64,000 nucleotides of DNA from Allobogoriella alba (GTDB lineage Bacteria > Actinomycetota > Actinomycetes > Actinomycetales > Actinomycetaceae), in assembly GCF_042665525.1 (NCBI RefSeq), contig NZ_JBHTCQ010000001.1, positions 186,001 through 250,000 on the forward strand, read 5' to 3'. The notes under the pieces were generated by a model. The model made no database searches and was not told the origin of the DNA. It saw nothing but the letters and a program-made list of their open reading frames with translations. Below are positions 16,839 through 26,465 of the stretch, in pieces (the first letter of the stretch is position 1; each line of letters begins with the position of its first letter). Position numbers and translations under genes: made by a program.

Positions 16839-18186
16839 GTGCGCCCCACCGCCGTCCGGCCGCGGCGGACCAGCCCGCGCAGCACGAGGTCGAGGCTTCC
16901 CGGCCCGGCCCACGGCACCACGGGGACGCCCATCTGCTGGATGCGCCGGACCTCCCGTTCACGTTCGAGCATCCGGATGCGCCAGGCGAGCTGGTCGAGC
17001 GGGTCCCAGTCCGCCGGCAGCGCGAAGCCCTCGCCCAGCACGTCCACGACCACGACCGTCAGGCCGCCGCGGGCCAGGGCCGCCACCTGCGCCAGGGCCG
17101 CCGGCGAGACCAGCGCGGAGACCATGACCACGAGCGCGCCGTCACCGAGCCCGAGCCGGAACCGGCGCGGGAGGTCGGCCGGGCGGGCGCCGGCGCTGAC
17201 CCGGCTGAGCACGTCCCGCACCCGGCGGCCCTGCCGCATGCCGGTGCCGGGGCGCAGCCGCAGCGGGGTGGTGCCCGAGGCGACCTGGAGGCTGACCCTG
17301 TCGCCCTGGCGGACGAAGTGCTCCGCGAGGGCCGCGGCCGCGCGCACGGACCGGTCCAGCGAGCTCGCCGCCCCGGTGAGGCCTTCGGAGCGGCCCACGT
17401 CGATGTGTGCGTCGACGAGCAGGGCCAGATGCGTGTCCTGGTCCGCGTAGCTGGTGGTCACGTGCAGCTCGCGGGACCGCAACGAGCGGGCCCAGTGGAT
17501 CCGCTTGAGCCGGTCGCCCCACTGGAACGGCCGGACGGAGGCGAACTCGGTCCCTTCCCCCGGCCGGAGCGAGCGGTGCTGACCGACCAGACCGCGCGGG
17601 TGCGGCGCGGGGGCGGTGAGCTCGAAGGCCGCAGGCGTCGGGAGCACCCGGACCAGGCGCTCGGGCAGTGGCACCGGGCCCCAGCGGAACGCGGCCCACG
17701 GTGTGCAGGCGCCGACGAGCAGCGGCCCGACCTGGTGCCGGCCCCACCGCTGCGGGTCCGCACCGGTGGGGATGCGGATCTCGCCGCGCGCGACGTCGTC
17801 GGTGTCCAGGAGCCGGGCCTGCGCGCCGTGGCGCGGCCGGCGCGTGATCCACGGTGCCGGCGCGAGGGAGGTGCTGACGAGCTCGGTACCCTCCGTCGTG
17901 CTCACGCGCACCACCACCGCCTGCCGGTCGCCCTCGGTGACCACGCCGCGCGCGAGGCGCGCCCGGGCGGTCGGCCGTCCGTGCGGCCTGGTGACCACGG
18001 ACCACACCGCCACCACCGCCAGCGGGGTGACGAGGACGAGCAGGTCGGGCCGCTGGAGCAGCACGCACAGGACCGCGCCCAGCCCAGCGGCGAGGACCGC
18101 TCGGACGTGGGCGTGGGTGACGACCCATCGGTTCTCCGCACGGCCCTCGGCGGTGACCTCCCCGGGGGAGGTGAGGTCCGCCGTCG

Positions 18187-18190
<4 letters not shown>
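16835..18190 (-). CDS. DUF58 domain-containing membrane protein
   Basis: 451 aa. Two hydrophobic segments (about residues 30-70) are followed by a long soluble region with the DUF58 signature GTEFASVRPFQWGDRLKRIHW near residue 230 and a von Willebrand-like fold after it (THLALLVDAH, with an acidic metal-site pattern). DUF58 proteins partner MoxR AAA ATPases in actinobacteria. The ATG overlaps the moxR stop by 4 nt. Role inferred as a membrane substrate or adaptor of the MoxR chaperone. Confidence 0.9.
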
Positions 18191-19184
<994 letters not shown>

Positions 19185-19188
<4 letters not shown>

Positions 19189-19685
19189 AGCTCCTCGATT
19201 CGTCGGACGACGTCGGACAGTCGCCGCCTGCCGACCGGCTCGGTGCCGTGGGGCTCGGTGGCGAGGTAGGCGTACAGGCCGGGGTGGACGGCGGCGCGGA
19301 CGGCCGCCGGATCGGCGGGGTCGACGCCCCGGGCCGCGAGGCGTTCGGCGGTGAGCTCGCGCAGCAGGTCGTGGACCGCGTCCGGACGGTCGTCCCGTTC
19401 GACGGTGTCCCGCAGCAGGTGGCGGATGCGTCCGAGCCGGTGGTCGAGACCGGCGCGTGCGGGGGGCGGCGGCACGTCCCGGGCGCCGAACCAGGAGGCG
19501 GGCACGAGCTGGTCGAAGGCCTCCGTGAGTGCCCACGCCGTCAGGAAGGTGACCAGGCCGATCAGGACCGAGGTCAGCAGCCCGGCCTGCCAGGGCGCGG
19601 GCATGACGCCGACCTGCCAGAGGACGACGAAGAGCACGCCCGTGGCCCCGGCGGCGACGAGCACGCGGCGCGGCCAGGAGGTCAT
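19185..19685 (-). CDS. Membrane-anchored protein of the MoxR operon
   Basis: 166 aa. Two N-terminal hydrophobic segments (VLVAAGATGVLFVVLWQVGV and LLTSVLIGLVTFLTAWAL) are followed by a soluble, charged C-terminal region of about 100 residues. I do not recognise a family. The gene is tied to both neighbours by 4-nt overlaps, between the DUF4129 gene and moxR, which places it in the same complex or process. Confidence 0.75.
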
Positions 19686-20365
19686 GCGGGTACCTCGCTG
19701 GCCCGGCCGAGGATCGCGCCGTGGATGCGCTCGAGTGCAGCGACGGCCCGGGCGCGGTCGGCCTCGGCGACGGGTTGCCGGGAGAACCGTGCGGTCCGGT
19801 AGAGGTCGGCGAGCTCGGCGATCGTCGCGGCGTCGACCTGCCAGTGCGCGAGCACCCGGGCCGTGAACTCGTCCGCCGTCTCGGCGGGGTCGCGCGTCAG
19901 GCCCGCACCCTCGGCGGCGTCCTCCAGCGCGACCCAGCAGGCCACGATGGCGTTGCGTGGGTCGCCGGCGGCGGCACGCCGCTGCGCGTCGGTTCCGGTG
20001 GCCCGCAGCAGGAGGTCGGCGTCGACCTCCTCGTCGTCGGGGAGGGTCGTGTCCACCTGGCGCCGGCGCCACCAACGCCACAGCCGCCAGGCGAGCAGGA
20101 GCGCGACGGCGGCGATCAGCAGGCCGGCAGCACCGGCGACGAGGTCCCACCGCACGACGACGTCCGCGCCGGGCCCCTCGACCGTGGGTGGCGGCGCCGT
20201 GGCGGTCGCGTCGCCGGTCGGTAGCCCGGTGGGCAGCTCCGGCGGCGTGCGGTCCTCCGCGTCGGCGTACGGGTCGAGGACGGCGACCCGACCGCTGGAG
20301 GACCAGACCAGGACGAGGAGCACCAGCGCGGTCAGCACCGCGGCGGCCACGCCTCGTCGTCGCAT
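19682..20365 (-). CDS. DUF4129 domain protein, first gene of the MoxR operon
   Basis: 227 aa. An N-terminal hydrophobic signal/anchor, a Pro/Thr-rich extracellular linker, a second transmembrane segment (AGLLIAAVALLLAWRLWRWW) and a cytoplasmic DUF4129 domain with NAIVACWVALEDAAEGAG and TADEFTARVLA. DUF4129 often accompanies transglutaminase/MoxR/DUF58 clusters, but no transglutaminase gene is present here. The ATG is 6 nt after TAGGCT (20377-20372, minus strand), so the operon starts leaderless; a TTG 6 nt upstream is excluded by that geometry. Confidence 0.85.
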   Translation of the reverse strand: MRRRGVAAAVLTALVLLVLVWSSSGRVAVLDPYADAEDRTPPELPTGLPTGDATATAPPPTVEGPGADVVVRWDLVAGAAGLLIAAVALLLAWRLWRWWRRRQVDTTLPDDEEVDADLLLRATGTDAQRRAAAGDPRNAIVACWVALEDAAEGAGLTRDPAETADEFTARVLAHWQVDAATIAELADLYRTARFSRQPVAEADRARAVAALERIHGAILGRASEVPA

Positions 20366-20464
20366 GGACAAAGCCTACGGAGGGGTGCGGCCGGACCGAG
20401 GTGCCCCGCACCCCGGCGGGCAGCCGGGCACCGCTGTGATGTGGCTCACACATCGCCCGATCTA

Positions 20465-20494
20465 TTGACTGGTCCAATGACTCATTGGTTGGGT
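20465..20494 (+). promoter_or_regulatory. GntR operon promoter with a palindromic operator
   Basis: TTGACT (20465-20470) and TTGGGT (20489-20494) are 18 nt apart. Between them lies the palindrome CCAATGACTCATTGG (20474-20488). The start codon follows 8 nt after the -10 hexamer. The palindrome in the spacer suits autorepression by the GntR protein. The stretch is clearly more AT-rich than its surroundings. Confidence 0.6.
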
Positions 20495-20502
20495 CATTGC
20501 GC

Positions 20503-21240
20503 ATGTCGAGCCCGCTCGCGGCACATGCCCGGATCAGGGGTGATCTGGAGCGCGCCATCCGCGCCGGTCAGTACCCGGCAGGGAGCACGATCCCGACCGA
20601 GCGGGTGCTCGCCGAGCAGTACGGCGTCAGCCGCGCGACGGTGCAGCGCGCCGTCACGGACATGGCACGCGCGGGACTCGTCGTCCGACGCCGGAGGGCC
20701 GGGACCGTCGTCGCCCCGGGCGGCGCGGGCGCCAATCTGCTGCACTTCACGAACCTGGCCGCCGAGGGGCCGGAGGTCCACGGCGGGCACCGGGTGGTTC
20801 GCGCCGAGGTCGTCCCACGCGAAGACATCGCCGAGGAGCTGCCCGGGGTCGCGCCGAACGCCGCGGTCGTGGTGATGGAGCGAATCAAGGAGGACGAGCA
20901 CGGAACTGCGAGCGCCGTGGAGCGGTCCTACATCCCCTTCGAGGTCGCGCCCCGTGTGCTCCGGGAGGACCTCGGCACGCTGACGACCCTCGCCTACTTC
21001 CGCCGCGCCGGGATCGCGGTCGCACGCTCGCGGCTGTACGTCACCCCGACCATCGCCGGCGCCGAGGACGCCGCGAGCCTGGCGATCGAGCCCGGGCGCC
21101 CGCTCTTCCACCTCCGGCGCGAGACCTATCTCGCCAACGGCCGCATCGCGGAGGTCCTGAGCTGCGCGCTCTCGCCCGACAGCTTCCGGCTCTTCGTGGA
21201 GCAGACGCTCGACCCGACCCCCACCGAGGAGACCACATGA
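20503..21240 (+). CDS. GntR-family (HutC/UTRA) transcriptional regulator
   Basis: 245-aa regulator. Winged helix-turn-helix at about residues 10-70 (STIPTERVLAEQYGVSRATV, then VRRRRAGTVV), and a C-terminal UTRA ligand domain with VVMERIKEDEHG, VERSYIPFEVAP and PLFHLRRETYLANGRIAEV. HutC-type members bind small effectors such as amino acids or sugars. First gene of a four-gene operon; its stop overlaps the start of the next gene (ATGA). Probably senses the substrate oxidised by the downstream flavoenzymes. Confidence 0.92.
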   Translation: MSSPLAAHARIRGDLERAIRAGQYPAGSTIPTERVLAEQYGVSRATVQRAVTDMARAGLVVRRRRAGTVVAPGGAGANLLHFTNLAAEGPEVHGGHRVVRAEVVPREDIAEELPGVAPNAAVVVMERIKEDEHGTASAVERSYIPFEVAPRVLREDLGTLTTLAYFRRAGIAVARSRLYVTPTIAGAEDAASLAIEPGRPLFHLRRETYLANGRIAEVLSCALSPDSFRLFVEQTLDPTPTEETT

Positions 21241-22373
21241 GCCGCAGCACCCCCACCGTCGCCGTCGTCGGTACCGGAGCCGTGGGTGCCATGGCTCTCT
21301 GGCATCTCGCCGAGCGCGGCATCCGCGCTACGGGTTTCGACGCCTTCGCACCGGGCCACGACCGGGGCGGGTACGGAGGCCAGTCGCGGATCTTCCGGAT
21401 GGCCTACCGGGAGGGGGCGGAGTACGTCCCGCTCCTGCAGCGCTCCCTGGAGCTGTGGCGCACCCTCGAGCGCGAGACGGGCACCGCGCTCCTGACCACG
21501 ACGGGGGGCCTGACGATCGCGCCGACGGGGCATCCCGACCTGGAGATGGTGCGCCGGTGCGCGGCCGAGTTCGACCTGCCGCACGAAGACCTCGGCCCGG
21601 CCGACGCCGCCGACCGGTTCCCGCACCTGCCCGTCGAGGACGGCGAGGAGGCCCTCCTCGACCACACCGCGGGCGTGCTCCGCCCCGAGCGCGCGGTCAT
21701 CGCAGCCGCAGGACGCGCACGGTCGCTCGGCGCGCAGATGCACCGCTACTGCCCGGTGAGCCGCATCGAGCCGAGCGCCGGTGGTGTCCGGCTCACGACA
21801 CCGCGGGGCCAGGAGACCTTCGACCGCGTGATCCTCGCTCCGGGACCGTGGGCACGGGAGGTGGAGGGGCTCGCGGACCTGCCGCTCGAGATCCACCAGA
21901 TCACCACGATGTGGTACCAGCCACGCCACCCCGAGCGGTTCCTGCCCGACCGCTCACCGATCGTGATCCGCTCCGGACCGATCGCCTACTCCACCTTCCC
22001 CGCGGTCGACGGCGAGACGGTCAAGGTCAGCCTGCACAGCCTGCCCCGACCGCACGTGCCGAGTGCCGATCACGTCAGCCGCAACGCCAGCCCGGAGCTC
22101 CTGGCCGGCCTGCACGAGGCGGTGACGCGCTTCCTGCCCGATCTCCACCCGGACCCGATCCGCACGGGCGCCTACGCCGACTGTTTCACCACCGACGGCC
22201 ATGCGATCGTCGGCGAGCTCCCGTCACTGCCCGGCGTCACCGTCCTGACCGGCTTCTCCGGTCACGGCTTCAAGATGTCCCCCGTCCTCGGCGAGATCGC
22301 CGCCGACCTCGCGCTCACCGGCGCCACCGTGCATGACGTCACGCACCTCACCCCCGCCCGATTCCTCCCCTGA
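21237..22373 (+). CDS. FAD-dependent oxidase, SolA/monomeric sarcosine oxidase-like
   Basis: 378-aa flavoenzyme of the DAO family. Nucleotide-binding motif VAVVGTGAVGAMALWHLAE at the N-terminus, GGYGGQSRIFRMAY, and TGFSGHGFKMSPVLGEI near the C-terminus, all typical of N-methyl-amino-acid oxidases. In the C-terminal segment TGAYADCFTTDGHAIVG, the position that carries the covalently flavinylated Cys in monomeric sarcosine oxidase appears to be Gly, so FAD may be non-covalent. Substrate is probably an N-methylated or secondary amine (inferred). Coupled to the GntR gene and the symporter. Confidence 0.85.
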   Translation: MSRSTPTVAVVGTGAVGAMALWHLAERGIRATGFDAFAPGHDRGGYGGQSRIFRMAYREGAEYVPLLQRSLELWRTLERETGTALLTTTGGLTIAPTGHPDLEMVRRCAAEFDLPHEDLGPADAADRFPHLPVEDGEEALLDHTAGVLRPERAVIAAAGRARSLGAQMHRYCPVSRIEPSAGGVRLTTPRGQETFDRVILAPGPWAREVEGLADLPLEIHQITTMWYQPRHPERFLPDRSPIVIRSGPIAYSTFPAVDGETVKVSLHSLPRPHVPSADHVSRNASPELLAGLHEAVTRFLPDLHPDPIRTGAYADCFTTDGHAIVGELPSLPGVTVLTGFSGHGFKMSPVLGEIAADLALTGATVHDVTHLTPARFLP

Positions 22374-22388
22374 CCTCGGGAGTTCGCC

Positions 22389-23840
22389 ATGAGCTCGAGC
22401 AACATCGTCCCCCTCCTGATCGCCAGCACCCTCGTCCTCGCCGCGGGCGCGGGCGTCGCCATCTACACCGGTCGGCGCACGAATGCGGCGGGCGACTGGC
22501 TCGTGGCCGGCCGTTCCCTTCCGCTGTACGTCATCGTGTTCACCCAGTTCGCCACCGCGGTCGGCGGCGGTGTGCTCGTCGCGCACGTCGGTCTCGCGTA
22601 CAGCTTCGGCTGGGCGTACTTCTTCTACCCCGGGTTCGTGCTGCTCGGGTTCCTCCTGCTCAGCCTGATCGCCACCTGGTTGCGGCGGCAGGAGTTCTCC
22701 ACGATCCCGGAGATCCTCGGACGTCTCTACGCCAGACACCCGGTCATCACGGTGCTCGCCGCACTGGCGTCGATCGTCGTGCCCTTCGGCTGGCTCGCCA
22801 CGCAGTTCGTGGCGTTCGCCTCGCTGTTCTCGACGATCACCGGGGTCTCCACGCACTGGCTGACGCTCATCATGTGCGCCGTGACGCTGGTCTTCGTCCT
22901 GCCCGGCGGCCTGCGATCCGTCGCCTGGAGCGACTTCCTGCTCGGTGTGGTCATGCTGGTCCTGTCCCTCACCGTCGCCGCGTACGTGCTCAACATGGCG
23001 GGAGGATGGAGCGGCATCACCTCCTCCGTGCCGGACGCGGTCACGTCGCTGCCGTCGGGCCTCGGGACCGCCGGCACCACGACCGTGCTGCTCTGGTTGT
23101 TCGCGATCATCCCGGGCACCCTCACCAACCAGCTGTACTTCCAGCGCATCTTCTCCATCCGCGACATCGGGCAGGCGCGCAAGAGCCTCGTGATCAGCGG
23201 CCTGCTCGTGCTCGTGTCGGGCGTGTACGCGTTCGTCATCGGCCTCTCGGCCCGGGCGCTGAACCCGGAGTTCGTCAGCGGCGACCCCGAGGCCGCCCCC
23301 GGCTGGCTGCTGACCCAGCTGCCCACACTCCTGCTGGCTGTCTACGCGGCCTTCCTGGTCGCCACGATCGTCTCGACGACCGGCAGTGCCCTGCAATCGG
23401 TGACGACGAACGTGGTGAAGGACCTCTGCGTGAACGTGCTCGGCAGGAGCGAGGGCCCAGGACTGGTGCGCGTCTCACGGGTCGTCTCGGTCGTGGCGGC
23501 GATCCTCGCCGCGGCGCTGGCGATCGCCTACCCGACGGCGCTCACGTGGCTGGTCGCCACCTATGCGTACTCCGCATCGATCCTGGCCGCGCCCATCTTC
23601 ATCGGGTACTGGCTGCACCGGCGCCGTGGCCGGCTCGAGGCCACGACGGCGGTCGCGGGCATGCTCGGCGGGCTCGTCGGGTGCACCGCCGCCCACATCG
23701 CGGGCACCACGGTGCCGTACGCCGTGTTCGGCATCGTCTCCAGCGTCATCGTCATGCTCGTGGCGCATCTCCTCAACCCCGGTCGTCGCAGCGAGCCCCA
23801 GGGCAGCGGAGTGTCCACCACCACCGCAGGAGGGAACTGA
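22389..23840 (+). CDS. Sodium:solute symporter (SSS family)
   Basis: 483-aa membrane transporter with about 13 hydrophobic segments, in line with the SSS fold. Recognisable are AGDWLVAGRSLPLYVIVFT, the Gly-rich FGWAYFFYPGF region, and PGTLTNQLYFQRIFSIRDIGQARK, the family's central motif. Close to proline/pantothenate-type symporters. It starts 15 nt after the oxidase stop and is followed by the second flavoenzyme after 2 nt. It presumably imports the substrate of the two oxidoreductases. Confidence 0.9.
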   Translation: MSSSNIVPLLIASTLVLAAGAGVAIYTGRRTNAAGDWLVAGRSLPLYVIVFTQFATAVGGGVLVAHVGLAYSFGWAYFFYPGFVLLGFLLLSLIATWLRRQEFSTIPEILGRLYARHPVITVLAALASIVVPFGWLATQFVAFASLFSTITGVSTHWLTLIMCAVTLVFVLPGGLRSVAWSDFLLGVVMLVLSLTVAAYVLNMAGGWSGITSSVPDAVTSLPSGLGTAGTTTVLLWLFAIIPGTLTNQLYFQRIFSIRDIGQARKSLVISGLLVLVSGVYAFVIGLSARALNPEFVSGDPEAAPGWLLTQLPTLLLAVYAAFLVATIVSTTGSALQSVTTNVVKDLCVNVLGRSEGPGLVRVSRVVSVVAAILAAALAIAYPTALTWLVATYAYSASILAAPIFIGYWLHRRRGRLEATTAVAGMLGGLVGCTAAHIAGTTVPYAVFGIVSSVIVMLVAHLLNPGRRSEPQGSGVSTTTAGGN

Positions 23841-23842
23841 TC

Positions 23843-25000
23843 GTGCACGTCGTCGTCATCGGGGCAGGGGTCGTCGGCACCTCGGTCGCCGCCGAGCTCG
23901 CGGAACGCGGCACCCGGGTCACCGTCCTCGAGCGTGACCTGCCGGGAGGAGGCACGTCGGCGACGTCGTACGCGTGGGTCAACGCGAACGGCAAGGAGCC
24001 CGAGCCGTACTTCCGGCTCAACCATGCCGGCGTTCGCGCGCACCACGAGCTCGGCGGCAGCGGCACCGAGTGGTTCGCCCCGCGGGGTCATCTCGAGGTC
24101 GCGGCGGACGAGGCCCACGAGCACCACCTGGCGCGCCGCGTCGCGAGCCTGCGGGAGCGCGGCTATCCCACCGAGGAGGTCCCGCTGCGTCGGGTGCAGG
24201 AGCTCGTGCCGGACCTCGTCCTCCCGGACGATGCGCGTCTGGCGGTCCTCTTCCCCGAGGAGGCGCACGTCTTCCCGCTGCCGTACCTGGGCATGATGCT
24301 CGGGCGGGCACGCCGCGCGGGCGCCGAGATCCGGACCGGTGCCGAGGTCACGGCTCTCGAGCCAGCCGGCACGGGTGGCCGGGTCCGCACCGCGGACGGT
24401 TCCACGATCGCCGCCGACGCCGTCGTCCTCGCCACCGGCCGGTGGACCGGGGAGGTGGCGCAGTCCGCGGGCACCACGGTCCCGCTGATCGACTACGGGG
24501 CGCCCGGGGACATCACCGTCGGCTTCCTGGCCGTGACGAATCCGCTGCCGACCTCCGTCGACCGTCTGCTCACCACGCCCTGGCTCAACGTGCGGCCCGC
24601 CGGTGGCGGACGCCTGCTCCTCCAGGCGCTCGACCTCGACAAGGAGGCAGCCCCGGACTCCGTCCCGGCGCCCACCTCACCGCTCGCGCAGGAGTTCCTC
24701 CGGCGCCTTCGCACGGCGCTTCTGGGCACCGAGGGCGCACGGATCGAGCAGCTCGTCGTCGGCCGACGCGTCATGCCGGCGGACGGGTTGACGATCGCGG
24801 GCACGACCCCCGAGCAGCCCTGGCTGTACGCCGTCGCGACACACAGCGGCGTGACGTTGGCCCCGTTCCTCGGCAAAGCGGTGGCCGGCGAGGTGCTCGG
24901 CGAGGAGGAGCCGCGGCTCGCACCGTTCCGGCCGGGCCGGTTCGCGGCCGGGATGACCGGCCCCGGGCCACGCAGCCCTCGTAGGCCGGGCGAGCAGTAG
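23843..25000 (+). CDS. FAD-dependent oxidoreductase (DAO family)
   Basis: 385-aa flavoprotein, the second of the operon. N-terminal FAD motif VVVIGAGVVGTSVAAELAER followed by VTVLERD; SATSYAWVNANGKEP is the substrate-side motif common to D-amino-acid dehydrogenase/glycine oxidase-like proteins; the C-terminus has YAVATHSGVTLAPFLGKAV. The GTG start lies 2 nt after the symporter stop and behind AGGAGGG. A two-flavoenzyme plus transporter set fits stepwise oxidation of an N-substituted amino acid; this is inferred. Confidence 0.86.
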   Translation: MHVVVIGAGVVGTSVAAELAERGTRVTVLERDLPGGGTSATSYAWVNANGKEPEPYFRLNHAGVRAHHELGGSGTEWFAPRGHLEVAADEAHEHHLARRVASLRERGYPTEEVPLRRVQELVPDLVLPDDARLAVLFPEEAHVFPLPYLGMMLGRARRAGAEIRTGAEVTALEPAGTGGRVRTADGSTIAADAVVLATGRWTGEVAQSAGTTVPLIDYGAPGDITVGFLAVTNPLPTSVDRLLTTPWLNVRPAGGGRLLLQALDLDKEAAPDSVPAPTSPLAQEFLRRLRTALLGTEGARIEQLVVGRRVMPADGLTIAGTTPEQPWLYAVATHSGVTLAPFLGKAVAGEVLGEEEPRLAPFRPGRFAAGMTGPGPRSPRRPGEQ

Positions 25001-25034
25001 CCGCAGCCGCCGCACCGACCGCCCGTGGACGACG

Positions 25035-25823
25035 TCACCCGGCGAGCGACTGCAGCAGCCGGCGGGTCTCGTCGTCGGCGGGGAAGAACGACTCGATCGC
25101 GATCTCCTCGAGCGTCACGTCTCGCGGTGCACCGAAGACGGAGAGCACGTAGGACAGGCGCAGCTCCCCGTACGGGGTGGCCAGCACCAGCGGAACGACC
25201 ACACCGTCCGAGTCGGCCGGCCCGGCCGCCTCGCCCGCTCCGTCCGGCGCCGGGTACGACTCGAGCTCCGCGAGCAGCTCGGCGAGACCCTCGGCAGCCG
25301 TTCGCTCCAGCTGACGGCGGACGCGGCGGAGCACATGGGCCCGCCACTGTCCGTAGTTCCGCAGCTGGGGGGCGAGCCCGTCCGGGTGCAGGGTCGCCCG
25401 GAGTATGTTCAGGCGCGGCTGCCGCAGCCGGTCGGGCACGGCGCCGAGGAACCGGGACATCGACTCGTTCGCGGCGAGCAGCTCCCAGCGCACGTTGACC
25501 GCGACCGCCGGATAGGGCTCGTGACCTGCGAGCACGGCGTCGATGGCGGCACGCGCGGCATCGAGATCCTCGAGCGGGCGCTCCTGGTGGACGGGTGCGA
25601 ACCCGGCGGCGAGGTGGAGGACGTTGCGCTCCCGCAACGGGACCTCGAGCTCGTCGCAGAGTCGTTCGATCATCTGCCGGCTCGGCGCGGACCGGCCGGT
25701 CTCGACGAAGCTGAGGTGCCGCGTGGAGACGTCGGCGGCGATCGAGACGTCGAGCTGTGAACGGTGCCGCCGCTCGCGCCACTGCCGCAACAACGTCCCG
25801 ACCGACTCCTGAGCCACCGTCAT
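25035..25823 (-). CDS. XRE-family regulator with MmyB-like ligand domain
   Basis: 262 aa. XRE helix-turn-helix at about residues 10-65 (RRHRSQLDVSIAADVSTRHL, then FVETGRSAPSRQMIERLC), followed by a PAS-like MmyB ligand-binding domain (VNVRWELLAANESMSRFLG, and VVPLVLATPYGELRLSYVLS). Such regulators often control a divergent gene; here that is the SnoaL-like gene. CACGCT lies 7 nt before the ATG (25836-25831, minus strand), so the message is probably leaderless. The more upstream ATG is disfavoured. Confidence 0.88.
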   Translation of the reverse strand: MTVAQESVGTLLRQWRERRHRSQLDVSIAADVSTRHLSFVETGRSAPSRQMIERLCDELEVPLRERNVLHLAAGFAPVHQERPLEDLDAARAAIDAVLAGHEPYPAVAVNVRWELLAANESMSRFLGAVPDRLRQPRLNILRATLHPDGLAPQLRNYGQWRAHVLRRVRRQLERTAAEGLAELLAELESYPAPDGAGEAAGPADSDGVVVPLVLATPYGELRLSYVLSVFGAPRDVTLEEIAIESFFPADDETRRLLQSLAG

Positions 25824-25954
25824 GCCCGTCAGCGTGCCCGTGGGCGTGCGGCACGGCAATGACCTCCGACGTCATCGACACGGTGCACGGACCGGGCGGA
25901 TCGTCGAGGCAGCGCCGAGAGCCGGCGCCCCGCATCGACGAAGGAGCACCCGTC

Positions 25955-26347
25955 ATGAGCACCACCACGACCCCGACCACGGCCCAGGAGTACGTCCGGT
26001 TCTGGAATCTCCCGCCGCAGGAGCAGCGCAGCCTCGGCCGCTCGCTCTTCACCCCGGACGTCCTGCGCACCACGCCCGTCGGCGTCGGCACGGGCGTGGA
26101 GGACATGGTCGACTTCAGCACGCAGTTCGCGACCCACGTCGGCGACTACGAGTTCCGGAGCCGGGCCGAGCCCGACGCGCACCACGACCGCGTCCGCGTC
26201 CCCTGGGAGCTCCTCGCGGGCGGCGGATCGTTCGCCGAGGGCACCGACGTGCTCACCCTGGACGACGCCGGCCGCATCACCACGATCGTCGGCTTCCTGG
26301 ACCGTGCGCCCGAAGGGTTCGACCACCACGCCCACGAGGAGGGCTGA
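25955..26347 (+). CDS. SnoaL-like/NTF2-fold protein
   Basis: 130-aa protein of the NTF2-like superfamily: helical start AQEYVRFWNLPPQEQRSLGR, a VGVGTGVEDMVDF turn, YEFRSRAEPDAHHDRVRVPW, and a C-terminal VLTLDDAGRITTIVGFLD strand pair. The ATG is preceded by AAGGAG. It may be an isomerase/hydrolase or simply a small-molecule binding protein. Divergent from the XRE regulator; the shared 131-nt intergenic region contains an ATGAC-7-GTCAT inverted repeat at 25859-25875 that could be the operator. Confidence 0.8.
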   Translation: MSTTTTPTTAQEYVRFWNLPPQEQRSLGRSLFTPDVLRTTPVGVGTGVEDMVDFSTQFATHVGDYEFRSRAEPDAHHDRVRVPWELLAGGGSFAEGTDVLTLDDAGRITTIVGFLDRAPEGFDHHAHEEG

Positions 26348-26389
26348 CGACTCCGGGCCTGTGACCGGCCACCGCCCGGCCCGAGCGGC

Positions 26390-26425
26390 GTCGCCACGGC
26401 CCGTCCACGGGCGGGTCGTGGCGAC
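26390..26425 (+). terminator. Nested hairpin after the SnoaL-like gene
   Basis: Outer 9-bp stem GTCGCCACG/CGTGGCGAC with an inner GCCCG/CGGGC hairpin. It lies between the SnoaL-like gene and the promoter of the DUF255 gene, so a terminator is the simplest reading. Confidence 0.5.
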
Positions 26426-26465
26426 CTGGGTCGTGCGCCGATCACGTAGCACCTACGTTGGATCC

